A stretch of 51,145 nucleotides of DNA from Pseudomonas caricapapayae (GCF_001400735.1 NZ_LJPW01000056.1:56-51200); one strand, 5' to 3'; shown: positions 1 through 13,001, numbered from the stretch's first letter. A program made the numbers and translations. The notes: a model not told the origin generated them from the sequence alone.

Positions 1-40
1 GTCACGAACTGCATTACCACGCGTAGCGTAGGAACGAGAG
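1..40. repeat. REP-like intergenic hairpin element, cut by the window edge
   Basis: The first bases (GTCACG, then ACTGCAT, then a small stem CCACGC/GCGTAGG with a GTA loop) follow the same layout as the complete element at 51003-51046: a first hairpin ending in TCACG, the spacer ACTGCAT, then a second hairpin. Only the 3' part is inside the window. Short paired hairpins with GGAGC-type loops are frequent between genes of P. syringae group genomes, from memory. The second stem has one bulged base. Confidence 0.5.
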
Positions 41-107
41 TCTGTGTAGAACCACAACCTACCTGAAGTCGCAGAACAGCCACGCGCTCAGCAGCGTTCC
101 CGCACCA

Positions 108-854
108 TCAATTCAACAGCGCAGTCGTCTCGGGTACAAAGTCAAACGCGCTCAGATTGAAACCCTGCTCATCCACCTGCAGCACCCAGCCCTGACGATC
201 CCAGTCACCCAGCACGATACGCCTGGACGCCTGATCGCCAATCTGCAACTTATGAATCGCCGGACGATGAGTGTGGCCGTGGACCAGCGTGCGCACACCG
301 AACTGCTGCATGATCCGCGGCACTTCTTCCGGGGTCACGTCGACAATATCGTTGGCCTTGAGGCTGGTCTTGGCGCGGCTTTCGTTGCGTAATTTGCGCG
401 CCAGCTTATGGCGGGTGCCCAACGGCAGGTGACGCAATATGAACAACGTCAGCGGATGGCGCAGATAGCGGCGCATCCGGATATAACCTTCGTCGCGGGT
501 GCACAGGCTATCGCCATGCATCAACAGCACGGGCTCACCGTTCAACTGCACGACACTCGGGTCGCTCAACAGCGTGCAACCCGCTGCCTTGCAGAAACCC
601 TTGCCGAGCATGAAATCACGGTTGCCGTGCATCAGAAAAATTCGTGTGCCACTGTCGCTCAATTCGCGCAGGGCCTGGCAGATCGAAAGCTGGAACGGCG
701 ACATGGCATCGTCACCGATCCAGACTTCAAAGAAATCCCCGAGGATATACAGCGACTCGGCTTCGCGAGCGCGTCCTGCGAGCAGATCCAGGAACGCCCG
801 GGTAATGTCCGGGCGCTCCTGTTCAAGGTGCAGGTCGGAGATCAGCAGTATCAC
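108..854 (-). CDS. lpxH: UDP-2,3-diacylglucosamine diphosphatase LpxH
   Basis: LpxH removes UMP from UDP-2,3-diacylglucosamine to give lipid X, the fourth step of lipid A synthesis, at the cytoplasmic face of the inner membrane. The 248-residue product is of normal length and carries the calcineurin-like metallophosphoesterase motifs: D7-x-H9, GD at 39-40 in GDFFEVW, GNRD at 77-80, the HGD at 113-115 and HGHTHRP at 192-198, which supply the Mn-binding residues. The start overlaps the stop of ppiB in an ATGA arrangement (851-854), so the two are probably co-transcribed and translationally coupled. Nothing is unusual about the sequence. Confidence 0.96.
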   Translation of the reverse strand: MILLISDLHLEQERPDITRAFLDLLAGRAREAESLYILGDFFEVWIGDDAMSPFQLSICQALRELSDSGTRIFLMHGNRDFMLGKGFCKAAGCTLLSDPSVVQLNGEPVLLMHGDSLCTRDEGYIRMRRYLRHPLTLFILRHLPLGTRHKLARKLRNESRAKTSLKANDIVDVTPEEVPRIMQQFGVRTLVHGHTHRPAIHKLQIGDQASRRIVLGDWDRQGWVLQVDEQGFNLSAFDFVPETTALLN

Positions 855-1354
855 TCAACGATCTCGGCTTTCTCGATGATCACGTCTTCTACCGGAACGT
901 CCTGATGGCCGGCCTTGCTGGAAGTCGCCACGCCTTTGATCTTGTCGACCACGTCTGTGCCTTCGACCACTTCACCGAATACAGCGTAACCCCAGCCCTG
1001 AACGGTCTTGGCGCTGTGGTTCAGGAAGGCGTTGTCAGCAACGTTGATGAAGAACTGCGCAGAGGCCGAATGCGGTTCCATGGTACGGGCCATGGCCACG
1101 CTGTACTTCTTGTTCGACAGACCGTTGTCGGCCTCGTTCTGGATGCTCGGGCGCTTGTCTTTCTTTTCTTTCATGCCAGGCTCGAAACCGCCGCCCTGAA
1201 CCATGAAATTGCCGATCACACGGTGGAAAACAGTGTTTTCGTAGTGGCCGGCTTTAACGTATTCGATGAAGTTGGCAACGGTCAGCGGCGCTTTTTCTTC
1301 GTTCAGTTGCAGCACGATGTCGCCGTGGTTGGTAGTCAGCTTTACATTAGGCAT
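851..1354 (-). CDS. ppiB: Peptidyl-prolyl cis-trans isomerase B (cyclophilin)
   Basis: Cytoplasmic cyclophilin-type prolyl isomerase of 167 residues, the usual size of bacterial PpiB. The single cyclophilin domain fills the protein: the N-terminal strand [14 protein letters not shown], then [13 protein letters not shown] with the catalytic Arg in FHRV, then [13 protein letters not shown] and the C-terminal [14 protein letters not shown]. There is no signal peptide, which fits PpiB rather than periplasmic PpiA. It is the first gene of a probable two-gene unit with lpxH and is divergent from glnS. The same ppiB-lpxH pairing is what I recall for P. aeruginosa. Confidence 0.95.
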   Translation of the reverse strand: MPNVKLTTNHGDIVLQLNEEKAPLTVANFIEYVKAGHYENTVFHRVIGNFMVQGGGFEPGMKEKKDKRPSIQNEADNGLSNKKYSVAMARTMEPHSASAQFFINVADNAFLNHSAKTVQGWGYAVFGEVVEGTDVVDKIKGVATSSKAGHQDVPVEDVIIEKAEIVE

Positions 1355-1475
1355 TTGGGAAGTCGCTCTCTAGTCATGCATGAATGGGCAGATTATGACC
1401 CTGACGCGCAGTTTACAGGCGAGGTTACATTTTTCAGCGCTTTTGCAGCTTTTATGCCCTCAAATACGCAGTCTG

Positions 1476-1506
1476 TTGTCAGGGACTTGACAGCTTCGGC
1501 TATGAT
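1476..1506 (+). promoter_or_regulatory. Possible sigma-70 promoter for glnS
   Basis: TATGAT at 1501-1506 is a good -10 hexamer about 57 bases before the glnS start. TTGTCA at 1476-1481 is the best -35 candidate, but the spacer is 19 bases, longer than ideal. A perfect TTGACA at 1487-1492 lies too close to this -10 to serve it. The exact pairing is uncertain. Confidence 0.3.
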
Positions 1507-1562
1507 AAGCGCTTTGATTTAGTCGGCCTACCCTGGCCGCGCACGTATTGTCCAAGGATCCT

Positions 1563-3257
<1,695 letters not shown>

Positions 3258-3276
3258 GATGTCCGAGGGGCAGATA

Positions 3277-4659
3277 GTGCTTTCTATTTACAACACGCTC
3301 ACCAAGAGCAAAGAAGTTTTCAAGCCGCTGGATGGCAACAAGGTGCGCATGTACGTCTGCGGGATGACCGTATACGACTACTGCCACCTTGGTCATGGCC
3401 GCAGCATGGTGGCGTTCGACCTGGTGACCCGCTGGTTGCGCTTCAGTGGTTATGAACTGACCTATGTGCGCAATATCACCGACATCGACGACAAGATCAT
3501 CAATCGTGCCCGTGACAACGGCGAGTCGTTCGACGCGCTCACGGCGCGCATGATCGACGCCATGCACGAGGACGAGGCTCGCCTCAATATCCTCAAACCG
3601 GACATGGAGCCGCGTGCCACCGATCACATCGCGGGCATGCACGCCATGATCCAGACCCTGATCGATAAGGGCTATGCCTACGCGCCGGGTAACGGCGACG
3701 TGTATTACCGTGTGGGCAAGTTTCAGGGTTACGGCAAACTGTCGCGCAAGAAGATCGAAGACCTGCGTATCGGCGCACGTATCGAAGTGGACGAGTCCAA
3801 GGAAGATCCGCTGGACTTCGTGCTCTGGAAAGGCGTCAAGCCGGGCGAGCCGAGCTGGGAATCGCCTTGGGGTGCCGGGCGTCCAGGCTGGCATATCGAA
3901 TGCTCGGTGATGTCGACCTGCTGCCTGGGCGAGACCTTCGACATTCATGGCGGCGGCAGCGATCTGGAGTTTCCGCACCACGAAAACGAAATCGCCCAGA
4001 GCGAAGCCGCAACCGGCAAGACCTACGCCAATGCCTGGCTGCACTGCGGCATGATTCGCATCAATGGCGAGAAGATGTCCAAGTCCCTGAACAACTTCTT
4101 CACCATTCGCGACGTCCTGGAGAAATACCACCCGGAAGTAGTGCGTTACCTGCTGGTATCAAGCCATTACCGCAGCGCGATCAACTATTCCGAAGACAGC
4201 CTGCGCGAGTCCAAGGCAGCGCTTGAGCGTTTCTATCACGCGCTCAAGGGCTTGCCGGTTGCCGAGTCCGCTGGTGGCGAAGCATTCGTCGAGCGTTTCA
4301 GCGCTGCAATGAATGACGACTTCGGTACGCCTGAAGCGTGTGCGGTCCTGTTCGAGATGGTCCGCGAGATCAATCGTCTGCGCGAATCCGATGTCGCAGC
4401 AGCGGCGGGGCTGGCGGCGCGCTTGAAGCAACTGGCCAGCGTATTGGGTGTTCTGCAACTGGAAGCCGACGACTTCCTGCGCGCAGGCGCGGAAGGGCGC
4501 GTCGACGCGGCAGAAGTGGAAGCGCTGATTCAGGCTCGCCTGGCTGCTCGCGCGGCGAAAGACTGGGCTGAGTCCGACCGGATCCGCGACCGGATCACCG
4601 CGATGGGTGTGGTTCTGGAAGACGGCAAGGGCGGTACGACCTGGCGCCTTGCGGACTGA
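3277..4659 (+). CDS. cysS: Cysteinyl-tRNA synthetase
   Basis: Class I synthetase that attaches cysteine to tRNA-Cys. Visible motifs are the HLGH form of HIGH in [17 protein letters not shown] in [11 protein letters not shown], and the zinc ligands Cys28, the Cys of ECSVMS and the His/Glu of FPHHENE. I chose GTG 3277 (460 residues, beginning [15 protein letters not shown]), because a GAGGGG Shine-Dalgarno sequence lies six bases upstream and the product then begins like the P. aeruginosa protein. An in-frame ATG at 3259 would add six residues without a good ribosome site. It lies directly after glnS on the same strand. Confidence 0.96.
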   Translation: MLSIYNTLTKSKEVFKPLDGNKVRMYVCGMTVYDYCHLGHGRSMVAFDLVTRWLRFSGYELTYVRNITDIDDKIINRARDNGESFDALTARMIDAMHEDEARLNILKPDMEPRATDHIAGMHAMIQTLIDKGYAYAPGNGDVYYRVGKFQGYGKLSRKKIEDLRIGARIEVDESKEDPLDFVLWKGVKPGEPSWESPWGAGRPGWHIECSVMSTCCLGETFDIHGGGSDLEFPHHENEIAQSEAATGKTYANAWLHCGMIRINGEKMSKSLNNFFTIRDVLEKYHPEVVRYLLVSSHYRSAINYSEDSLRESKAALERFYHALKGLPVAESAGGEAFVERFSAAMNDDFGTPEACAVLFEMVREINRLRESDVAAAAGLAARLKQLASVLGVLQLEADDFLRAGAEGRVDAAEVEALIQARLAARAAKDWAESDRIRDRITAMGVVLEDGKGGTTWRLAD

Positions 4660-4687
4660 TCAAGAACTATCCCTGAAACACTGGAAT

Positions 4688-4731
4688 GCCCATGCTGCGC
4701 ATGGGCGTTCTGTTCTGGACGCTTCGCGTCC
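4688..4731. terminator. Two hairpins between convergent cysS and the activator gene
   Basis: GCCCATGC (4688-4695) pairs with GCATGGGC (4699-4706) over a 3-base loop, followed by a T-rich GTTCTGTTCT. A second hairpin, GGACGC/GCGTCC with a TTC loop, lies at 4717-4731. Both sit between two convergent genes and could end transcription from either side. The T tract is interrupted, so termination strength is uncertain. Confidence 0.5.
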
Positions 4732-4765
4732 GATCCTCAATGTGCAGCCTGCCAGGCGTCATACG

Positions 4766-6619
4766 CTAGACAATCCGCTGTTCCCGCAACCGCTTGTACA
4801 GCGTATTGCGACTGACCCCCAGACGTTTCGCCAGTTGTGAAATATTCCCGCCTGCCGCTTGAAACAGTTGGCCGAGGTCTTCAGTCGGGTGCAAGCGTAA
4901 GGCTGATTCCTGGGGCCTCGCCGGATCACGGCATTCTTCATCCACGTGCGTATCGAGCAGAAAGTCGTCTGGCAGATGTTCGGTGCCGATCGACTGTTCG
5001 TCGGCCAGCGCAAGTGCCACCTGGATCACGCTGTTGAGCTGACGAAGGTTGCCCGGCCAGGGGTGATGCTCGAATAGCTCGAGCACTTCTCTGGAAAAAC
5101 CTGCACGTTGATGAGCATCGCGGTGCCGCTCCCATATACGCTGGATGAGCGCATGTTTGTCAGTGCGCTCGCGCAGTGGCGGGAGTTCGATGCTCAGGCC
5201 GCTGATCCGGTAATAAAGGTCCTGGCGAAAATGCCCGGTCTGGACCTGCTCGCGCAAGCCGCGATTAGTGGCCGAAATCAGGCGTATGTCCACCGGGTAC
5301 AACTCGCTGCTGCCCAATGGTTGAACACAGCGTTCCTGCAGCACGCGTAGCAGTCGCGCCTGCACCGGCAGGGGCATGTCGCCGACCTCGTCCAGAAACA
5401 GCGTACCTTTGTCGGCTTTACGAATCAGGCCGATGCTGCCCTTTTGACTGGCCCCGGTAAACGCCCCTCTTTCATAGCCAAATAGCTCAGCCTCGACCAG
5501 TTCGGCCGGGATTGCGGCGCAGTTGACGGCGATCAGCGGCAGGCCAGCGCGCGCACTGGCCTGATGCAGTGCTTTGACAAACACTTCCTTGCCGACCCCG
5601 GTTTCGCCGTGAATCAGCAGCGGGATGTCTTTTTCCAGAAGCCGTTGTGCCTGATGTACAGCCTTCTCGATCCTGGGATCGCCCAGGCTGATCGCATCGA
5701 GGTCCAGGTTTCGCGGTGCTGCAGGCGTGTGCAGCGGCTGGACGCTATGCAGCTTCAGCGGCTTGCGGGTCGGGCGCTTGAGCAGGCATTGAAAGCGATT
5801 GTTGCCGAATGCATGCAGCGCAAATGGCCGCGCTTCGGTTTCGCTGAGCAGTTGCAGGATCGGACACTTGAACAGCGTCTCGATACTGACTCCGGACGGC
5901 GTTGTCCCCAGCAAGTTGTCAGCTCGCCGATTGGCACACAGGATCTGACCGCTTTCGTCGAAAATCAGCAGACCTGCCCATTGGCTGTCCAGGTTGTTCA
6001 GGCCTGTATTGAAGATCAACTGGTAGTGAGAGTCGCGAAACTGATCAAGAATCAGCCGGTTTTCTACTGACTGGCTCATCATCTTGACCATGCCAAGCGT
6101 GTGCGAGGGCGGCAGAAAGCTGTCACTGGACACATCCAGCACGGCAATGATGCGTCGATTGGCGTCGAAGATCGGTGAAGCTGACCCGGTCATGAAGCGA
6201 TTGGCCTTGAGGAAGTGCTCGTCGGGCTCGATATGAATAGCCTGCTCGCAGGCCAGCGCTGTGCCAATGGCATTGGTGCCTGTGCCCCGTTCGCTCCAGC
6301 TGGCACCTGCCATGAAGCCCTGAGCCTGGGAAGACTCGACGAAGCGTTGTGCTCCCCACGATTTGAGCAACTGGCCTTGAGGATCGGCCAGCAGAATCAG
6401 ACAGTTGGAGTTGCTCAGAATATTTTCGTAGACCGGCAGGACTTCCTGATGAGTGGTCTGCACCAGGCCGTGATGACGCTCCAGCAGTCTGGCAACCTCT
6501 GCACCGGGCAATTGGCCGAAGGAAGGACGCGTCTGATGGCTGAGGCCGAAGTCCCGGCAGCGCCTCCATGAATCCTGAATGATGATGTCGTGAGCAAGCG
6601 AAGCGCTGGGTTGAGACAT
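4766..6619 (-). CDS. AcoR-type sigma-54-dependent transcriptional activator
   Basis: Enhancer-binding protein of 617 residues. An N-terminal GAF-type sensor region (about 60-200) is followed by a PAS-like segment (about 200-255). The AAA+ domain has Walker A GETGVGKE at 338-345, the sigma-54 contact loop GAFTGA at 385-390 and Walker B GTLFLDE at 405-411. A Fis-type helix-turn-helix closes the protein (ISQLAKRLGVSRNTLYKRL). The WSERGTGTNAIGTAL segment is typical of the AcoR family. It is divergent from the glp importer, whose upstream region has a -24/-12 promoter and repeated TGTTCA sites, so it most likely activates that operon. The effector is unknown; acetoin is only the best-known ligand in the family, and glycerol or another polyol is an inference from context. 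Confidence 0.9.
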   Translation of the reverse strand: MSQPSASLAHDIIIQDSWRRCRDFGLSHQTRPSFGQLPGAEVARLLERHHGLVQTTHQEVLPVYENILSNSNCLILLADPQGQLLKSWGAQRFVESSQAQGFMAGASWSERGTGTNAIGTALACEQAIHIEPDEHFLKANRFMTGSASPIFDANRRIIAVLDVSSDSFLPPSHTLGMVKMMSQSVENRLILDQFRDSHYQLIFNTGLNNLDSQWAGLLIFDESGQILCANRRADNLLGTTPSGVSIETLFKCPILQLLSETEARPFALHAFGNNRFQCLLKRPTRKPLKLHSVQPLHTPAAPRNLDLDAISLGDPRIEKAVHQAQRLLEKDIPLLIHGETGVGKEVFVKALHQASARAGLPLIAVNCAAIPAELVEAELFGYERGAFTGASQKGSIGLIRKADKGTLFLDEVGDMPLPVQARLLRVLQERCVQPLGSSELYPVDIRLISATNRGLREQVQTGHFRQDLYYRISGLSIELPPLRERTDKHALIQRIWERHRDAHQRAGFSREVLELFEHHPWPGNLRQLNSVIQVALALADEQSIGTEHLPDDFLLDTHVDEECRDPARPQESALRLHPTEDLGQLFQAAGGNISQLAKRLGVSRNTLYKRLREQRIV

Positions 6620-6704
6620 GAGGATGCCTGCGAATGTGACGTGTTGTTTTTGTTTTTAGGTCCCGTCGGCGTGACCATCCTTGCCCGCAACGTCCGTCCA
6701 GTGT

Positions 6705-6774
6705 CGTTCAGTTTTGTTCAAAGTCAATGTTCATTTTGTTCAAGTGTTCAGTTTTTTCTGTTCATTATTGTTCA
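6705..6774. promoter_or_regulatory. Cluster of TGTTCA repeats, probable activator binding region
   Basis: Six exact TGTTCA hexamers start at 6715, 6728, 6737, 6745, 6759 and 6769, with a variant CGTTCA at 6705. All have the same orientation. Several pairs are 22 bases apart (6715-6737-6759), about two helical turns, so they would lie on one DNA face. They sit about 75-145 bases upstream of the -24/-12 promoter, a normal distance for a sigma-54 upstream activating sequence. Which protein binds is inferred from position next to the activator gene. This tract and the promoter at 6850 explain most of the 300-base gap 6620-6919. Confidence 0.55.
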
Positions 6775-6849
6775 GCTGCGAAAGCCGTTTGGCCCCCTGA
6801 ATACGGGAGAGTGCTCTGTTTCGGGCTTTTGGCAGCGATCTGGCCGAGC

Positions 6850-6865
6850 TGGCATGAATGTCGCT
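6850..6865 (+). promoter_or_regulatory. Sigma-54 (-24/-12) promoter of the glp importer operon
   Basis: TGGCATGAATGTCGCT carries GG at 6851-6852 and GC at 6863-6864, the exact 10-base separation needed for RpoN. It differs from the consensus TGGCACG-N4-TTGC at two positions (T for C in each half). Transcription would start about 12 bases past the GC, near 6876, some 44 bases before the first gene. The divergent gene encodes a sigma-54 activator, which supports the call. Confidence 0.7.
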
Positions 6866-6919
6866 ATCTGCAGACAGTCACGCAATCACCCTTAAGAAAA
6901 AAACAACAAAGGGCACGCC

Positions 6920-8014
6920 ATGTCACTCACGCTGGAGCATGTCAGTCGCGCAGTCGATGGTCAGGTCTGGATCGACGACGCTTCCCTGAGCTTTGAGCCG
7001 GGATCATTCAACGTTCTGCTGGGACGAACCCTGTCCGGCAAAACCAGCCTGATGCGCCTGATGGCCGGGCTGGACAAGCCTGACAGCGGACGGGTGCTGA
7101 TGAACGGGGTCGATGTCACCAACCGCCCCGTTCGTTTGCGCAACGTCTCGATGGTTTATCAGCAGTTCATCAATTACCCAAGCATGACGGTGTTTGAAAA
7201 CATCGCCTCGCCGCTGCGCCAAGCGGGGTTGTCCAGGGAGGTGATCGATAGCCGCGTGCAGGAAACCGCGAAGATGCTGCGCATCGAAAAATTCCTGCAG
7301 CGTCACCCCCTCGAATTGTCCGGTGGACAGCAACAGCGCACCGCGATGGCCAGGGCGCTGGTCAAAGATGCCGAACTGATCCTGTTCGACGAGCCGCTGG
7401 TCAACCTCGATTACAAGCTGCGCGAAGAGCTGCGTCAGGAAATGCGCGAGCTGTTTGCCGCTCGCCATACTATCGCCATCTACGCCACCACCGAGCCCAA
7501 TGAGGCGCTGGCTCTGGGCGGCACTACCACCATTCTGCATGAGGGGCGAGTGGTGCAGAGTGGCAAGACTCCAGAGGTTTACCACCGGCCGAGCACTGTA
7601 TTGGCCGCCGAGCTGTTTTCCGAACCGCCGATCAACCTGATGCCGGGTCGGATAGACGGCAATGAAGTCAGCTTCGCCAACTTCGTGCACTTTCCGCTCA
7701 ATGTCGACCTGCGTGCCGTCGGCGATGGAGAGTATCGCTTCGGAGTACGCCCGAGTCATCTGAGCCTGGTGCCGTCCAACGATGATGACCTGGAACTGGC
7801 CGTCACCGTCGAGCTGGCGGAAATAAGCGGCTCGGAAACCTTCCTGCATGTGCGCAACGAGCTGTTCTCGCTGGTCCTGCATCTACCGGGCGTTCACGCC
7901 TACGACGTAGATGCAGCGATTCGGGTGTACATCCCGACCCACAAATTGTTTGTATTCGATCAGCAGGGCGGCCTGATTCAGGCACCGGGCCTGCGTATGG
8001 CGAGGGTTGCCTGA
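6920..8014 (+). CDS. glpS: ABC importer ATP-binding subunit GlpS-like (degenerate H-loop)
   Basis: One of two ATPase subunits of a carbohydrate-type (CUT1/MalK-like) importer; the gene order matches the Rhizobium leguminosarum glycerol importer GlpSTPQUV. The 364 residues contain Walker A GRTLSGKT at 35-42, a normal signature LSGGQ at 133-137 and Walker B LILFDE at 153-158. The switch histidine normally found in VYVTHD is replaced: the segment reads IYATTEP, with Thr at position 191. The C-terminal third is a TOBE-type regulatory domain. Its stop overlaps the glpT start (TGATG). The partner GlpT keeps the histidine but has a poor signature motif, so the two subunits look complementary. Glycerol as substrate is by family only. 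Confidence 0.85.
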   Translation: MSLTLEHVSRAVDGQVWIDDASLSFEPGSFNVLLGRTLSGKTSLMRLMAGLDKPDSGRVLMNGVDVTNRPVRLRNVSMVYQQFINYPSMTVFENIASPLRQAGLSREVIDSRVQETAKMLRIEKFLQRHPLELSGGQQQRTAMARALVKDAELILFDEPLVNLDYKLREELRQEMRELFAARHTIAIYATTEPNEALALGGTTTILHEGRVVQSGKTPEVYHRPSTVLAAELFSEPPINLMPGRIDGNEVSFANFVHFPLNVDLRAVGDGEYRFGVRPSHLSLVPSNDDDLELAVTVELAEISGSETFLHVRNELFSLVLHLPGVHAYDVDAAIRVYIPTHKLFVFDQQGGLIQAPGLRMARVA

Positions 8015-9121
8015 TGGCCGAGATCCGCTTGCAGAACCTGGCGCACAGTTATAGCGCCAAGCCCGGTCCTGACGATTACGCGATACGGGAAATGAGCCAT
8101 ATCTGGGAGCAGGGTGGCGCCTACGCGCTACTTGGACCCTCCGGCTGTGGCAAGTCGACCTTGCTCAATATCATTTCGGGATTGCTCAGTCCTTCACAGG
8201 GCCAGGTATTGTTTGATTCAAAAGTGGTCAACGAGCTGCCGCCGGAGCGCCGCAATATTGCTCAGGTTTTCCAGTTTCCGGTGATCTACGACACCATGAC
8301 CGTGTTCGATAACCTGGCCTTTCCTTTGCGTAATCAGGGCATGGACGAGGCGCGGATTCTCATCAAGGTCAACGAAATAGCCGATGTTCTGGACTTGCAG
8401 CCGCTGCTGAAAAAGAAGGCGCGCAACCTGAGCGCAGACGAGAAACAAAAGGTCTCCATGGGTCGCGGGCTGGTGCGCGATGACGTTTCAGCGATCCTTT
8501 TCGATGAGCCGCTGACGGTCATCGACCCGCACCTGAAATGGAAACTGCGGCGCAAGCTCAAGCAGATCCACGAGCAGTTCAATATCACCATGGTCTACGT
8601 GACCCACGATCAGCTCGAGGCTTCGACCTTCGCCGACAAGATCGCGGTGATGTACGGCGGACAGATTGTGCAGTTCGGTACACCGCGGGAGCTTTTTGAA
8701 AAGCCTTCCCACACCTTTGTCGGCTATTTCATCGGCAGCCCCGGCATGAATCTCATTGACGTCACGCCTCAAACAGGCGGAGTCGGTTTTGCCGACATTC
8801 ATCTGCCGCTGCCTGAAGCGTTGCAGCAAAAGCTCGCCGATACACCCTGGAAAAGTCTGAAAGTGGGCATTCGTCCAGAGTTCGTGCACGTCTGGGACGG
8901 GCCTTACGACGATGCCATGTGCGCCGACGTGACCTACGTGGAAGACCTCGGCACCTACAAGATCATCACCCTGAAACTGGCCGGGCAGTTGCTCAAGGTT
9001 CGGCTGCAGGAAGACAAGCCGGTGCCGCAAGGCCAAGCGTGGATCAGTTTTCCGGGGCAATGGCTGATGCTGTACGCAGATGATTACCTGCTCGAAACCG
9101 GCCCTGCCAGTGAGGTGTCCC

Positions 9122-9129
<8 letters not shown>
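8014..9129 (+). CDS. glpT: ABC importer ATP-binding subunit GlpT-like (degenerate signature motif)
   Basis: Second ATPase of the importer, 371 residues. Walker A is GPSGCGKS at 41-48, Walker B ILFDE at 161-165, and the switch His198 in VYVTHD is present. The ABC signature is LSADEKQ at 139-145 instead of LSGGQ, so the site it completes on GlpS is probably poor at hydrolysis. TOBE-type sequence follows after about residue 240. The start overlaps the end of glpS by one base, and the next gene starts within its last codons, so the operon is tightly coupled. Despite the symbol it is unrelated to the GlpT glycerol-3-phosphate antiporter of E. coli. Confidence 0.85.
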
Positions 9130-9988
<859 letters not shown>

Positions 9989-9998
9989 GGGCCGGGTC

Positions 9999-10799
<801 letters not shown>

Positions 10800-10810
10800 G
10801 GAGTCGAGAA

Positions 10811-11083
10811 ATGGAGTGGATGTCCTGGACACTGCCCACTGCTGCCTTTTTCATCAGCATCGCTGTGCTGCTGGCGGGAATGACAGTATGGGAATTGCGC
10901 TCGGCAAGCATCGAGCGTCGTGGTTTTCTGCCGATTGCCACCACCCGTGGCGACCGTCTTTTCATTGGGCTTCTGGGCAGCGCTTACCTGCATCTGCTGG
11001 TGATCGGCGCGACTGACTGGAGTATCTGGATCGCTTCAGGGGCTTCCCTGGTGTGGTTGTTGGTGGTGATGCGTTGGGGTTAG
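10811..11083 (+). CDS. glpU: Small membrane protein GlpU-like (DUF2160)
   Basis: A 90-residue protein with probably three hydrophobic helices: the N-terminal LPTAAFFISIAVLLAGMTVW, a middle FIGLLGSAYLHLLVIGA, and WIASGASLVWLLVVMRWG at the end. A small DUF2160 protein of this kind sits between the permeases and the binding protein in GlpSTPQUV-type loci. ATG 10811 follows GAGGAGTCGAGAA, which gives a Shine-Dalgarno sequence 11 bases after the glpQ stop. Its role in transport is unknown; an accessory subunit of the membrane complex is the simplest idea. Confidence 0.8.
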   Translation: MEWMSWTLPTAAFFISIAVLLAGMTVWELRSASIERRGFLPIATTRGDRLFIGLLGSAYLHLLVIGATDWSIWIASGASLVWLLVVMRWG

Positions 11084-11168
11084 GGAGCGGTCGGGTGCGA
11101 TTGTATGACTGAATCGGCCGACGGTATTCGAAGAGCAGGACTACATAAAGGCAATCGTGGAGATGACT

Positions 11169-12941
11169 ATGTTCAATAAGAAAAACAAGCTGCAACATAG
11201 CGTGACGCTGGCAACCATGATCATGCTCAGTGGGTTGAGTGTGTCGGCATGGGCAGATCAGTACGAGGATGCGGCGAAGAAATGGGCGGCAAGCGAATTC
11301 AAGCCGAGTACGCTTTCCGATGCCGAGCAGTTGAAAGAACTGGAGTGGTTCATCAAGGCCGCCGAGCCGTTCCGTGGCATGGACATCAAGGTGGTGTCGG
11401 AAACCCTGACCACCCACGAGTACGAATCGAAAACCCTGGCCAGGGCATTCACTGAAATCACCGGTATCAAAGTCACCCACGATTTGCTGCAGGAAGGTGA
11501 CGTCATCGAAAAGCTGCAGACCGCCATGCAGTCTGACAAGAGCATCTACGACGGCTGGGTTAACGATTCGGACCTGATCGGCACGCACTTTCGCTATGGC
11601 AAGGCGCTTTCTCTGACGGATCTGATGGCCAGTCCGGAAGGCAGTAAGGTCACATCGCCGACGCTGGACCTGAAAGACTTTATCGGTACTTCGTTTACCA
11701 CGGCTCCAGACGGCAAGCTTTATCAGCTGCCCGATCAGCAGTTCGCCAACCTCTACTGGTTTCGTGCCGACTGGTTCGAGCGTCCTGACCTGAAAAAGAA
11801 ATTCAAGGACAAGTACGGCTATGAACTGGGCGTCCCGGTCAACTGGTCGGCCTACGAAGACATTGCCAAATTCTTCAGTGAGGACGTCAAGGAAATCGAC
11901 GGCAAGAAAGTCTTTGGCCACATGGATTACGGCAAAAAGGACCCGTCACTGGGCTGGCGTTTCACCGATGCCTGGTTCTCCATGGCGGGCAGCGGTGACA
12001 AGGGCTTGCCGAATGGTTTGCCTGTGGACGAGTGGGGCATCCGTGTAGAAGATTGCCATCCGGTCGGTTCCAGCATTACCCGTGGCGGCGACACCAACGG
12101 TCCGGCGGCGGTGTTCGCGACCCAGAAATACATCGACTGGCTGAAGGCCTATGCACCGCCGGAAGCGGCAGGCATGACGTTCTCGGAGTCCGGCCCCGTG
12201 CCTTCGCAGGGTAACGTTGCGCAACAGATATTCTGGTACACCGCGTTTACCGCTGACATGACCAAGCCCGGTCTGCCGGTCATGAACGCCGATGGCACGC
12301 CGAAATGGCGTATGGCCCCGTCGCCGAAAGGGCCGTACTGGAAGGAAGGCATGAAACTCGGTTATCAGGATGTGGGTTCATGGACTTTCCTGAAATCTTC
12401 CGACGAGAAAAAACGTCTGGCGGCGTGGCTGTATGCGCAGTTCGTCACGTCGAAAAGTGTTTCTCTGAAGAAAACCATTGTTGGCCTGACGCCGATCCGC
12501 GAGTCGGACATCAACTCCAGGGAAATGACTGAGCTGGCACCGAAACTGGGTGGTCTGGTAGAGTTCTACCGCAGCCCGGCGCGGGTGCAATGGTCGCCTA
12601 CCGGGACCAACGTGCCTGATTATCCGAAGCTGGCGCAGTTGTGGTGGAGCCATGTTGCCGAAGCGGTCACTGGCGAGAAGACTGCACAGCAGGCGCTGGA
12701 CGGTCTGGCCAAGGATCAGGATGCAATCATGACGCGCATCGAGCGTTCCAAGGTTCAGGAAGGCAGCAAGTGTGCGCCGAAGATGAATCCGGAAACCACT
12801 GCAGAGGCCTGGTACAAGAAGGCCGAAGAGAGCGGTGGCAAGTTCCTTGCGCCACAACGCAAGCTGGCCAACGAGAAGCCGAAGGGGGAAACCATCGCCT
12901 ACTCAGACTTGCTGAAGAGCTGGGAAGCGGCTAAAAAGTAA
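11169..12941 (+). CDS. glpV: Periplasmic substrate-binding protein GlpV-like
   Basis: Extracellular solute-binding protein of the importer, 590 residues, long for this class but normal for GlpV-like proteins. A Sec signal peptide is clear: basic MFNKKNK, the hydrophobic core TLATMIMLSGLSVS, then cleavage after AWA before DQYED. ATG 11169 is chosen because GGAG at 11159-11162 lies six bases before it; ATG 11163 and GTG 11157 are in frame but overlap that site. An 85-base gap separates it from glpU. The gene is followed by a strong terminator at 12956. It would deliver substrate to GlpPQ-ST; glycerol is inferred from the family. Confidence 0.88.
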   Translation: MFNKKNKLQHSVTLATMIMLSGLSVSAWADQYEDAAKKWAASEFKPSTLSDAEQLKELEWFIKAAEPFRGMDIKVVSETLTTHEYESKTLARAFTEITGIKVTHDLLQEGDVIEKLQTAMQSDKSIYDGWVNDSDLIGTHFRYGKALSLTDLMASPEGSKVTSPTLDLKDFIGTSFTTAPDGKLYQLPDQQFANLYWFRADWFERPDLKKKFKDKYGYELGVPVNWSAYEDIAKFFSEDVKEIDGKKVFGHMDYGKKDPSLGWRFTDAWFSMAGSGDKGLPNGLPVDEWGIRVEDCHPVGSSITRGGDTNGPAAVFATQKYIDWLKAYAPPEAAGMTFSESGPVPSQGNVAQQIFWYTAFTADMTKPGLPVMNADGTPKWRMAPSPKGPYWKEGMKLGYQDVGSWTFLKSSDEKKRLAAWLYAQFVTSKSVSLKKTIVGLTPIRESDINSREMTELAPKLGGLVEFYRSPARVQWSPTGTNVPDYPKLAQLWWSHVAEAVTGEKTAQQALDGLAKDQDAIMTRIERSKVQEGSKCAPKMNPETTAEAWYKKAEESGGKFLAPQRKLANEKPKGETIAYSDLLKSWEAAKK

Positions 12942-12955
12942 GCGTTTGCAGGCAT

Positions 12956-12988
12956 AAAAAAACGGCACCCATGAGGTGCCGTTTTTTT
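12956..12988. terminator. Bidirectional intrinsic terminator between glpV and folD
   Basis: AACGGCACC (12961-12969) pairs with GGTGCCGTT (12975-12983) over a 5-base loop. A run of A precedes the stem and a run of seven T follows it, so it can stop transcripts from both convergent genes. Confidence 0.9.
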
Positions 12989-13001
12989 GTGTGCATGCTG
13001 A

